From Wuchereria bancrofti (taxonomy: Eukaryota; Nematoda; Chromadorea; Rhabditida; Onchocercidae), in the NCBI GenBank assembly GCA_005281725.1, contig SSBO01000010.1:676461-740460 (forward strand): a stretch of DNA of 64,000 nt, written 5' to 3'. The notes under the pieces were generated by a model. That model saw nothing but the letters and a program-made list of their open reading frames with translations, was not told the origin of the DNA and ran no database searches. Both the position numbers and the translations under genes were made by a program. Positions 1-12,300 of this stretch are shown in pieces (within the stretch, counting starts at the first letter, position 1; the number at the start of each line of letters is the position of its first letter).

Positions 1-164
1 CACCAATCCACAAAAATTCAGCACAGAAATTGAATCGATAACTCTAACAAATATGTATATGTCATTTATTTCTCCGTCGACTGTCTAATCCATTCAGAGT
101 GATAACCAGAGATCCACCGTAGTTATTTCTATGGGCAGATATATTAACGTTCCCAGATGATCAA

Positions 165-1002
165 AATACTAAATAAATTCATAATTCATTTCTAATTCAA
201 TTAAAGATCAGTTTTGCTGCTATTATACACCATCAAAAATGACTAAAAAGCATTAATTTTAAATAATGAAATTTTTTTTAATTTAAATAATAAAATTGAA
301 TTCAGATAATGAAATTGATAAATTTAATTGAATTTTAATCAAAAAATTTTGAAATTTTTAAGTGTTTCTTTTTTTAAGAAATTCATTTTTTTCAATTCAT
401 GTTTTTTTTTTTTGTTCCAATTAGTTAAGTTCTATTAAAAAAAAACTATTAAACAATAGCAAATCACTTAAAAAAAACTTTTTTATTTGCATATGCACAT
501 GGCTCCAACGCATCATCATCATTTCTGTTTGATAATGTCATTTTCAATTAGTTTAGATAATGAAATTGATAAATTCAACTAAATTTTAATCGAACTGCAA
601 AAAAAATTTTGAATGTTTCATTTTTAAGAAATTCATTTTTTTTTAATTCATGCTTTTTTTGTTTTAATTAATTAATTTCTATTAAAAAAAACCATTAAAC
701 AATTCACTGCACCTAAAAAAATTTTGTATAAATTTATTATAAATGACTTGAAATTTCAAATTTTAAATGATAAAATGGTAAAAAAATGATAAAATAAAAT
801 TTTATTCACCTAAATCAAACGATAATTATGAAATTAAGCATATTGATGATAGTGATTTCATTGTTTAATTAACAAAAACCCCTAGAAATTGTAATCATTT
901 CCAATTAGTTTGGACAATGAATTTTTTATAATTAAGGTGCTTTAATGGCAGCAAAACTGATTTTTAATTGAATTAGAAACGAATTATGAATTTATATAGT
1001 AT
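165..1002. mobile_element. Inverted-repeat (MITE-like) element, about 840 bp
   Basis: Bases 165-231 reappear in reverse complement at 936-1002 with only scattered mismatches, giving terminal inverted repeats of about 67 bp. The shared core includes TAAATTCATAATTC and CAGTTTTGCTGC on the left arm. Between the arms there are two direct copies of a 150-160 bp block, at about 305-468 and 555-705, both starting GATAATGAAATTGATAAATT. No transposase frame is visible, so a non-autonomous DNA element is the best reading. A target-site duplication is not obvious. A foldback repeat of other origin is possible. Confidence 0.55.
305..705 (+). repeat. Two direct copies of a 150-160 bp AT-rich block
   Basis: The block at about 305-468 is repeated at about 555-705, roughly 250 bases apart. 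Both copies run through GATAATGAAATTGATAAATT, a TTTTAAGAAATTCATTTTTT segment and a TTCTATTAAAAAAA segment followed by CCATTAAACAAT or a near match. The copies differ by substitutions and small indels. They sit inside the inverted-repeat element, so a duplication within that element is likely. Confidence 0.6.
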
Positions 1003-2049
1003 TGTGCTTGACAATCGATATGATCTTCCAATTTCCGGCAAAGATTTTTTCTCATTATTATAAAATATTAAAAATTTCAATTTTAAGTTACAAAAAACAA
1101 AACTAAAAAAATTACTAAAACACAAGCATAAGCTCACTTACCATAAGACAACAAAAAAACTAAAAAAATTAAAAAAGATTAAAAAATAAGGTTATACCAA
1201 GCAAACAAAAAAAAAAAATAATTCAAATAAAACATAAACAAAAAAATTGCTAAAAACTCCATTCATACTTGAAAATATTAAAAAACAATTCACTTACGCT
1301 ACTTTGATGCCATCACGCTAAGGCTGCCATTTAAAAAAATCATAGAGCAGAAGACAACTTTAAAAAAAAACCTAAGTTGTTAATAAACAAATCTAGTTCA
1401 AAAATAAAATTAGAAACCAAAAATAACAAAAAAGAAAAAATTACTGAAATAAAAATAACAAATTAATTAAAAAATTAACCAAAAAAAAATTTATTTAAAC
1501 AAAACGAATAACATCTAAATAAAAAAACTATATTCAAACAATAAGAATAAAAACATAAATTATAAAAACAAAAAAAAAACAGAAATAAAAGTACGTTATA
1601 TCAATACAAAGTTATAATTATAATTAAGTTTGTAAAAACAAAAAATAACAAGACCTTGACACTTTATTTTTATTATTCATAAATTATGATAAAAATCTTA
1701 CAAAGAAAAATTAAGAACCTCAAACATATAATAAACAAAATATAATTCCTCACATCCACTCCAAAAAACACTCGATAGATATATGCTTGAGTATGGTATC
1801 AATTAAAGTTGTATAATTTAATACGAAAAAATTAATAATAAAAAGCTTAAAAACCCTTTTATTGTAAATAAAAAAATCAAATAATAAACTAAAAAGCTAA
1901 CAGACAATAAGCTATACTGACATGTACTAAATCTTTAATAAAAAGTGAAAAAAATCTAAAAGCCCCAAATATTTTATTTTAACTAATTCAGTAAAGCTAA
2001 AGACAAAAAACCTAAAAAAAAGTTTCCAAGACTTAAAAATTAATTCAAG

Positions 2050-5000
2050 GCCAAAAGTNTTTTTTTTTTTTCTTTCTTTATTAACATCGTTTCTGCATGA
2101 ATTTTTTCTTAATTCCATTAATTGCATGTTTTTTTCGTTCTTCTAACTTACTGCTACTTTTTTTTTTAACATTATTTTTACACATATTTTTTGATTAATT
2201 CCTCTACGTTCTTGCATGCATTCATTTGTTGTTAACGGTACATTTTTTGTATTTAATTAAGTGCATGCTTTCTTCATTCATCTCACAGGTTTTTTTTCTT
2301 TTTTTATTAACATTGTTTCTGCATGAATTTTATCTTAATTCTATTGACTGCATGCTTTTTGTAAGTTAAATCACACCATTTATGGCCACATTTTTTGTAT
2401 TTAAGTGCATGCTTTTTTTTGTTGGTCTCACTCGTTTTTTATTAACATTGTTTTTGTGTGAGTGTTTGGTTATTTCTATTAACTGCATGATTTTTGTAAT
2501 TTTACTAGTACCATTCATTTGACACGTTTTTTTCTTTTTTTATTAACATTGTTTCTGCATGAATTTTTTCTTAATTCTATTAATTGCATGCTTTTCGTAA
2601 GTTAATTACATCATTCATTATTATAGCCACATTTTTTTTATTTAAATGCATGCTTTATTATGTTGGTCTCACTTGTTTTTCATTAACACTGTTTCTGCAT
2701 GAATTTTATCTTAGCTCTATTAACTGCATGCTTTTTGTAACTTCACTAGTACCATTTATTGCTAACACTGTATTTTTTGTAGTGCATGCTTTTTTCGTTC
2801 ATCTCACTCGTTTTTTATTGACATTGTTCCTGCATGAATTTTTTCTTAATTCTATTAATTGCATGCTTTTTGTTTTCCATTTGCTAATATTTTGTTTTTT
2901 CTATTAATACTGTCTTTGCATGCATTTTTAGTTAGTTCCATGAACCGCATGCTTTTTGTAACTTTACTCACACCATTTTTTATTATGGCTTACATTTTTT
3001 TGTGTTTAAGTGCATGCTTTTTTTTGTTCGTCTCACTCGTTTTTTATTAACATTGTTTTTGCATGCATGTTTGATTAACTGTATTAACTGCATGCTTTTC
3101 TTTCGTTTTTTCCATTTGTTGATACTTTCCTTTTTTCTATTAGTACTGTCTCGCAATTTCGGTTAACTCTATTAACTGCATGCTTTTTGTAACTTTACTA
3201 GTACCATTTATTGCTAATATTTTTTGTAGTGCATGCTTTTTTTCATTCATCTCACTCGTTCTTTTTCTTTTTTTATTAATACTGTTTCTGCATGAATTTT
3301 TTCATAATTCTATTAATTGCATGTTTTTTTCGTTCTTCTAACTTACTGCTACTATCTTTTTTAACATTATTTTTACACATATTTTTCGATTAATTCCTCT
3401 ACAGCATGCTTTTTGTAACGTTTTTGCATGCATTTCTTGGTTAAATCTATTAAATGCATGCGTTTTGTAATTTTATTGGTATTATTTGTTGTTAACGGTA
3501 CACTTTTTGTATTTAATTAAGTGCACGCTTTCTTCATTCATCTCACAGGTTTTTTTTCTTTTTTATTAACATTTTTTCTGCATGAATCTTATCTTAATTG
3601 TATTAACTGCATGCTTTTTGTAAGTTAAATCACACCATTTATGGCCCATTTTTTGTATTTAAGTGCATGCTTTTTTTGTTGGTCTCACTCGTTTTTTATT
3701 AACATTGTTTTTGCATGTATTAACTACATGATTTTTGTAATTTACTCATACCATTTATTTTTTAATGAGTGCATTTTTTTTTGTGTATAGTTAAGTGCAT
3801 GCATTGTTTCGTTGATTTCTCTCGTTTTTTATTAACATTGTTTTTGCATGCATGTTCGATTAACTCTATTAACTGTATGCTTTTTGTAACTTTACTCACA
3901 CCACTTATTATTATGCCGCACATTTTTTGTATTTAAGTGCATGCTTTTTTGTCGGTCTCACTCATTTTTTATTAACATTGTTTTTGCATTAGTGTTTGGT
4001 TATTTCTATTAACTGCATGCTTTTTGTAACTTTACTAGTACCATTTATTGCTAACAGTATATTTTTGTATTGCATGCTTTTTTTCATTCATCTCACTCAT
4101 TCTTTTCCTTTTTTTTATTAACATTGTTTCTGCATGAATTTTTTCTTAATTCTATTAATTGCATGACTTTGTCTTTTTCTTTCTATTTGCTAATATTTTG
4201 CTTTTTTCTATTAACACTGTCTCGCATTTTCGGTTAATTCTATTAACTGCATGCTTTTTGTAACTTTGCTAGTACCACTTATTGCTAACAGTACATTTTT
4301 TGTAGTGCATGCTTTTTTTCATTCACCTCACTGGTTTTTTTTCTTTTTTATTAACATCGTTTCTGCATGAATTTTTTCTTAATTCTACTAATTGCATGCT
4401 TTTCGTAATTTAATCAGACCACTTATTATTAGAGCCATATCTTTTGTATTTAACTGCATGCTTTTTTTTGTTGTTCTCACTCGTTTTTTATGAACATTGT
4501 TTTTGCATGCATTAACTACATGATTTTTGTAATTTACTCATACATTTATTTTTTAATGAGTGCATTCTTTTTTTTAAGTGCGTGCATTGTTTCGTTAATT
4601 TCGCTCGTTTTTTATTAACATTGCTTTTGCATGCATGTTTGATTAACTCTATTAACTGCATGCTTTTTGTGACTTTACTATTGCTAACAGTATATTTTTT
4701 GCAGTGCATGCTTTTTTTCATTGATCTCACTAATTTTTTTTTCTTTTTTTATTAACATTGTTTCTGCATGAATTTTTTCTTAATTCTGTTAATTGCGTGC
4801 TTTTTTTTTTCATTTGCTAATATTTTGTTTTTTTTCTATTCTTTGCATGCATTTTTAGTTAGATCCATGAACCGCATGCTTTTTGTAACTTTACTCACAC
4901 CACTTATTATTATGCCGTACATTTTTTGTATTTAAGTGCATGCTTTTTTTTATCGGTCTCACTCCTTTTTACTAACATTGTTTTTGCATGAGTGTTTGGT

Positions 5001-5800
5001 TATTTCTATTAACTGCATGCTTTTTGTAACTTTACTAGTACCATTTATTGCTAACAGCATACCTTTTGTAGTGCATGCTTTTTTCATCCATCTGACAGGT
5101 TTTTTCTTTTTTTATTAACATTGTTTCTGCGTAAATTTTATCTTAATTCTATTAACTGCATGCTTTTCTTTTGTTTTTTCCGTTCGTTGATATTTTCCTT
5201 TTTTCTATTAACACTGTCTCGCATTTTTCGATTAAGTGTATGCTTCTTGTAACTTTAATAGTACCATTTGTTGCTAACAGTACATTTTTTGTATTTAATT
5301 AAGTGCATGCTTTTTTTCATCGATCTCACTCGTTCTTTTTTTCGTTTTTTATTAACATTGTTTCTGCATGAATATTAACTGCATGCTTTTTGTAAGTTAA
5401 TCACACCATTTATTATTATGCCACATTTTTTGTATTTAAATGCATGCTTTATTATGTTGGTCTCAGTTGTTTTTGTAACTTTTTTGCATGCATTTTTTTG
5501 ATTAGTTCCACTAACTGCATGCCTTTTGTAACTTTACTCGTACTATTTGCTGTTTTCCGTTAGCATTGTTTTTGCATACATTTTTCGGTTAATTGTATTA
5601 ACTGCATGCTTTTTGTAAGTTAATCACACCATTTATTATTATGGCGCACATTTTTTGTATTTAAGTGCATGCTTTTTTTGTTAGTCTCACTTGCTTTTGC
5701 AACAATTTCTTTATTGTTCACATCTGCTATTTTTTGTATTCATTTTATGCTAACATTGTTTTTACACGCATTTCTGTTGCTTAAAACTTACCGCATGCTT
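2050..5800 (+). repeat. Degenerate tandem array rich in GCATGC, about 3.7 kb
   Basis: The region is built from shuffled copies of a few sub-blocks joined at GCATGC. Block A reads about TGCATGAATTTTTTCTTAAT then TCTATTAATTGCATGC. Block B starts TGCATGCTTTTTGTAACTTT and continues CTAGTACCATTTATTGCTAA. Block C runs from TGCATGCTTTTTTTCATT through CTCACTCGTTTTTTATTAAC to a new TGCATG. A full A-B-C unit is roughly 140 bases, but copies are deleted and reordered (B-type blocks near 2730, 3180, 4015, 4255, 5020). Short frames read through it are translations of the repeat, with no start, splice or domain logic. The array degrades after about 5.8 kb. GCATGC is palindromic, and TGCATG is the binding motif of Fox-1/RBFOX RNA-binding proteins. 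Confidence 0.85.
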
Positions 5801-8800
5801 TTCGCTGACTTTGCTCGTTTCACTAGCATAGTTTATATTTACTACTGATGCATGCCTATTTTGTAATTCTGCTATTCACACGGTTTTTTTCATTTATTTC
5901 ACTTATTGTTGCTTTAAATAATATTTTATGCAACTTGGAATTTCGATTCTTTCTTGTTATTTTGATCTTGCATACTTTTGTGCTGATTTTAATTAATGCA
6001 AAAATTTTTTCTGCTACTTCCATTAGAATACATCTTTATTTTATTAACTGCGTGGTTTTGATTGTATTTTTTGCGTGGCCTTTCCCAATATTTCTAACTC
6101 ATTGAATGCTTTTTTTTGTTTACTGCATATTTTTTACTGGCTTTATTTAATTTACCATTGCTGACTTGAATTTGATTAACAGTAAAGTTTTCCATATTTT
6201 TGCTACTGCATTTCTTTTTGTTGTTTACTATGTATATATTTTATTAAACAATCATATTAGTTTCTTACACATTTTGCTAATTTGCTTTCTGCATGCAGTT
6301 TGGTGTTATTTCTACCCATGCATTTAGATGCCATCCGATTTCAGGTCAAAATTTTTGAACAATTTCATCAAATGCTTAGAAGGTAAATTTTTTGACCAAA
6401 TTTTCCACCACATAAAAAACCAAAAGAGCTCTGTTTATGAATTCTTTTTTATATTTTTAAATTTAAGATTGTTTCTCGGTGAAGTGTTATGAACTGTAAT
6501 CTCGGTGAATAGTCATTGATCCTAGATTCAACAAACAGAATTTTTGTGATGCTCGGATGTGTCGACCATTTCAAAGGTTTGTTGACTCTTAGATTTTCTA
6601 GATTTTCCAACTTTCAATGTTTAATTTCCTGCAAAAAATTGCTTCCTTCTCATAGAATGACGTTTCAAAATTATTTATAAAGAAAAAGTAATATTTTAGG
6701 TTGCTGCTAGCTAGTATTCTGAGGGAGGGAATTAGCACTCGAAATATAAGTAACTGATCAAAAATATGTAAAATGTTGATTAGTCCAGTTTATTCCTGAA
6801 TGTCTTTATCCAAAAAATAAAGCTAACAGTTTGTCCAAAAACTTGTCTTTTTTATTTAAATTTTCTCTATTCATTTAGTTCATTGAAGAAGAGTTTTTTA
6901 ATTGAAATGTCTATTGAATCGTATTAAATTCTCACACTTGTTTATTTTTCACATACAGTTTGGTTTTATTCGAACTCATTTAATTATGGTTAGCAAAAAC
7001 AAATAAAAATTCGTTTTAGTAAAAAAAGACTAAAATATTTAAAGGTAAAAATTCGAGAGTAAATCATTAGTATTGCTAGATATTACCATGCAAGGCAGCA
7101 GTGTTTTATTGGATGGGATCATTTCATTTTATTCAGTGTTTACAATTGTTTGGCCAAGCAATACGGTAAGTGTTGATTTCTGTGCTACTTTTTCTTTATC
7201 TCGAATAGTGCAAATCAAAATAAATATTTCAAGATCATATTTAGGTGAATGAATTATAACACGATGGAAAAAGCTCGGAATGTTCCTCATCAACTTGAAG
7301 GTTTTATTGAAAGCTATTAAAATAGACCAGGTTTATGCTTTAGATTTTATGACATATATTTTGACCTAACTTTCAGCGATTTTTAATTTAATAGAGAAAT
7401 ACGCAGAAGAATAAGAAATTGTGAAGATTGGGGTTCTGTAAGAGTTTATGAAGTATTTATAAAGAAATTTTTCATTCCAATTTCATCTACTTAGCTCTCT
7501 TTCTGTGATTTACTCTATCTGGAAGTCAGTCACTGCTTGGTGAGAAGTAATAAATTTCACTTTTTCTTTTTTTTTTGATATCCAAATTATTTTTTCTAAG
7601 ATTCTTTAAGCCCTTTTTTGGATTTAAGGCGATGGATATTTTCAGTTATAGTGAAAATGTCAAGTTGAGATTTCAATCGGACCGATCCTCCAGTTCTTTA
7701 GATTAGTAATAGTGTGTGGGAAAGAAGGTGAATTACAAAAGTTATTTTTAATCAATATTTTAATTAGATTCCAAATCGAGGTAACGTTACAACTGTACCA
7801 AATTCGATGGTAGTGTACATTTTAAAACTGTTGAACACAAGAATATATGTTTAGCCAAATTCCTGTTTATTCGAAAAAACTCCGCATACATTATATAGCA
7901 TATTTCGAGTTGTCTTCGCGATAGGCCTTAAAGATGATATTTTAGTCGAGATTTAAAATCATTTCACTATCCATATTGAAAAATGAAGTTGTCTTTATTC
8001 ATATTTTACAGTAAAAGCATTAATGAAGCAATCTGCAGAAAGAACCAGAAGATTGGTCTGATTGAAACTTTAATTTTACTTCTTTCAGTCCTTTTTGTCA
8101 TGGGGTCGAAGGTTATTAAGTGTTGTATCATAGCCCATAACTTGCAAGAGGCTCATGACTGGTACTTTAAGTAGCAAAAGGTTGCGATAGTTTATGGTCA
8201 TTTTACGAAAGTTCATTTTACAAAAGCTTTATTTACATTATTATATTTTATTACTATTATATTTCGTTCTATTACTTCGTTTTATTACTATTTATCTTCA
8301 GTGATAATTTTTTCTCAATCATTTTTTTAAATTTGTGGATGAATAGTAATTTTTTATATATTTTTTAGTACCATAAATGTAACATATAAATGAAATGATA
8401 AAATCAAAACACAAACATGCTAGGACTGTTCGATTCAATAAATCGACGCATAAAGAACATCCCGAAAATAAGAAAAAATTCTTCAATTCTTCACTTTTTC
8501 ACTTCCTAATAAGATGCAAAATTACGAAAACAATTTTTTTTTTCTAATAAAAATTCAGAATTGCAAAAAAAAAAATTATATTCACAGAAGGTATGATAAA
8601 TAATATCAGATATGATAAAAAATAAAATGAAGCAAGCATGCTTAAATTTTTACAATAACTCTATCTGCTCTAAACTACTAATAATAGCTAAACGTAAAAA
8701 GTAATCATCAATTATTTATGGTTATATATAATTGGATTCTAAAAATTATTAATTCTAATTAACATTGTTCATCTTGAAGGCTAAAAAAAACTAATTGAGT

Positions 8801-9060
8801 AAGGCATAGATATAAGAATAAAAATTTATAGACTTGAGAATATGCAAATGAAAACATCAATGAATGTAACACATTCTCACGACGATGGTGGAAACGAAGG
8901 GACATTTTGATCAATAAAGAACAGAGATAAACGTTGTACAGTGATGGTAGATCAGTCGTTGGCATGCAAACACTTATCCGTTAGCAACTAAGAGAGTAAA
9001 TTTAAAATGTTGTTATTATTAGTTTTATTCTCCTTCCTTTATTATTTTTATTGTTGGTTA
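5801..9060. other. AT-rich spacer without a defensible gene
   Basis: The end of the GCATGC array fades out by about 6.3 kb. Two short coding-like pieces with good splice signals occur at 7088-7165 and 7243-7420 and are described as findings. A 63-residue frame at 7983-8174 has a hydrophobic middle but no recognisable domain and no neighbouring exons that I could join to it. The rest shows no coding signal. Confidence 0.4.
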
Positions 9061-9310
9061 TTTACTATTACTATTATTAGTATTATATTAATTGTTATTA
9101 TTATTATTACTATTTTTATTATTATTACTATCATTATTATTAACATTATTATTACTCTTATTATTATTAATATTATTATTTTCATTATTATTATTATTAC
9201 TATTGTTATTATTATTAATTATTGTCGTTTATATTGTTACTATTATTATTATTATGTTATTAATTGTTAATAATTGCTATCCTATCAGTGCTACTGCTTA
9301 TTATTATTAT
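9061..9310 (+). repeat. Degenerate (ATT)n microsatellite
   Basis: About 250 bases of TTATTATTA, ACTATTATT and related trinucleotides. Frames through it give only poly-Ile/Leu/Tyr and are not genes. Confidence 0.9.
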
Positions 9311-12300
9311 GGTATTTCTTTTTATTGCTTTCCAATTTATTTATCTTCAATACAATTTATTTTTCATCTAATTTCAAAGTGAACTTTTCTCATAAACAAT
9401 AATTAAATATAGTCTATAAATTGCAGTGCTTCCTTACGATTAAGCAAGCATATTAGTGTTCAATGCCATGTGCTACTCAAACCAGGAAGCATTTCACTGA
9501 GATGCTGCTATAATTTATGTTTTGGAGACAACGGTACGCTTAATTTCTATGTATTTCTTCTCCTAGATTTTAAATTGTTTCAATTTTTACTGTTTTAGCA
9601 ATTTTAATAATGACTATTTCTAGTCATCATGAAAGAGTCAGATAGTCATTACATGTCAAATAAAAAATTAATTTTTTTTTTTGAAAAATTGATCATTTTT
9701 ATCTCAATTAAATGATTTACATAAGAAATTACATAAGGAAATATCAATCCGTGCATTCAAAATAATTTGAATTACGCGGTTGACATCATTCTTATATATA
9801 TATGTTTGGAAATTTTGATAACACAATATCAACTAAATTGCATTGAAATGGAATATGAATTCGTTAAATTCTCCTCTTTCAACTCGTTAATGGTCTAATT
9901 TCCTTACTTTAAATATTTATGCAAGTGATAAATGCGGAAAATCCGTTCTCATTCATATAACTTCTATAGTTTTCTTCTGGTTAGATTTAATAACTGTTTG
10001 AGAAGCTATTTGCTTTAGTCATAAGATCTTGTAGAACTGAAAAGAAGTGAATAAAGCAAATAAAACTGTAAATAAAGTTTTCTAAGGAAACAGGATGGAA
10101 AGGTTTGCATGAAATTTAATAATTACATAAAGATAATGAATAGAAGGTATTTATGATACTTGATACCAGTTTAAAAAATCAAATCAGAAACCGAAATTTA
10201 TCATAAAATTTAACACAATGCAAATGAATTGTTTAATGAGAAGCAATTTATTGACAAAGAGAAAAAAATGTTATCAGTAATTTAGAAAACAGAAGAAATT
10301 GCAGTGTATTTCAAAATTTTTATGCAAGTAATTGAAATTTTAAAATTGTTTGCTTCATACGTTAATGAAATGATAATTTATGCAAAGCAAAAATTTTCAA
10401 ATGAGCATCACTCAATATTAAAATCTATTCAAAATTTTAGCTTTGCTGAAAACGAAAATTAAAGTAAATAAAATTTTTAATTAAAACGAAGAAAAGGTGG
10501 TTGAAACAAGAAATGAAAAGATATTAAATGATAACTTGATGAGAAATAAAAACAAGTTAATTGTCTTTTTTTGTCATATACATTAACACCATTTAACATT
10601 TTAATTTTAGAATTGGCTCAGAGAAACCATTTAAAAATTAAATTTTAAAATTTATTTATTTGATGTTCCTATCTGCTTTGTTTATGTTTGTGTGAATGAT
10701 TGGCGAACTGCAACAACTCGACAAATTCATTTCAAATGTAAAACACTTCATGTTAGTACATGCATGTAAATTCAAATCGAAATATAAATGTCATTTTTTT
10801 TTTCTTTGTTGACACCAACACTTAACACACTGATTCAATTGTTTAATTTGAACTGATTATGTTTGAAAAATTTAAGCTTTAGTATATGACAAGAAGTTAA
10901 AGCTAAGATCTGATATTTAGAGAGCTAATTATATCAGATACAAAATTAAAACAGTTAAAAAATCTACCAGATTCTTTAAACATGTATTTAACTATCTTGA
11001 CTATTTGCACTTATTGCCAATACATACATATTTGGTTGCTAATCTTAATAAAGTCAAATAACAAATGATATTATTCAAGGAATAATTTTTCCTTTAAAGA
11101 TTTAGAAGAAGAAAAGAATTGCGTTACCAGTTTCTAGCTTACACTTACCGCCTGAACTTCTTTAATTTTGAATCTGAAGTGTAATTAGCCCTGATCTGAT
11201 GAAATAATTGAGGTGGCAAGTGTGAACTAGGCCATTGTTCTTTTCGTTGTTTTTGTTAATTCCAAATGAAATTATCAATTTTTACTTTCTCACTCTCCTC
11301 TCCCATCTTTCGTTGATGTTTATGTTAACTTTTGTCTCCATAAGTTTTCAAAATTTTCAAAGGACATTTTAGTATCTAAATATGTTAAAAGAATTGTAAA
11401 ATTAAATTTGAATGATCTTCTGGCCAAATTTTAACGAATTTCTTTATAAAAGGCTTTAATTATTATTCAATGTTTCCTCTCTGTATAAAATTAATTGCTA
11501 ATTAAACAAAAAAATTGATCTAAAATATCTTTCCTATCAGTAAAATTTAATTAATGCTATGTAAAAGATTTAATATTTTCGTGAAACCCATCTTTTGTAA
11601 AAAATGGGTATTTCCGCCTGTTATTCACTATCTTTAAAATAAAATATAAACAAGTAAATTAAATTAAATTCAGTATTAGCATACGGTAAAAGTTAAAATT
11701 TGAGAAAACTGGAAGTTACAAGCGAAAAGAAAAAAGGAATGCAATCGACGACCGCACAAATGATTCTCTGTTTTTTTTTTTTTTTTTTTTTTATATATTT
11801 CAATGTCTTCGCTGCTCAATAAATGATTTTTTTTTTGGAATTTAAAATATTATAACCTTTTATTTCGGCTTATGTTGGTCTTACTTTTTGGCATTTCTCA
11901 AAATAGTTCATAGAAAAAGATTAGTAAAGTGTAAAGTATATTAAAATCTTTCATTTCCTCCATTTCAATTTGATCCCACATCCTTCTTTCATTGGTTCTT
12001 CCCAATCATTTCATGGCGCAATTTGTGCTCCTCCTTTCTCCGCTTCCATTGAATCCTCATTCCAATTTGTACGAAACTTCCAACATTTTTCAGAATTTAG
12101 TATTTCGAAATACCTTTCAATCATTCAAAACTGATTTCTTTTTTTTTCCTTTCTTTCTTTCCTTCAATTCTGAAATAAAGATTCTCCTCAATTTTCATAC
12201 TGTAAAAAAGATAATTGATTAGAAAAGTCATTTATGTCCTTTTCATTCTTTTCAGTTGTCAATAAATTCGATATTTGATGCCTAATATGAACAGTTTTAT

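Larger units (their letters stand above)
1..2049. other. AT-rich non-coding stretch
   Basis: Very AT-rich sequence with many A and T runs. No open frame here looks like protein. The inverted-repeat element at 165-1002 lies inside it; the rest (1003-2049) is A-rich low-complexity sequence on the + strand with no visible gene. A single ambiguous base (N) stands at about 2059, just after it, at the start of a T run. Confidence 0.6.

Noticed and set aside
2584..3050. Overlapping open frames with Phe/Leu/His-rich translations
   Set aside because: They are translations of the GCATGC tandem array; the same phrases recur with every repeat copy and there is no splice or domain logic.
9007..9382. Poly-Ile/Leu open frames resembling membrane segments
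   Set aside because: They come from the ATT microsatellite.
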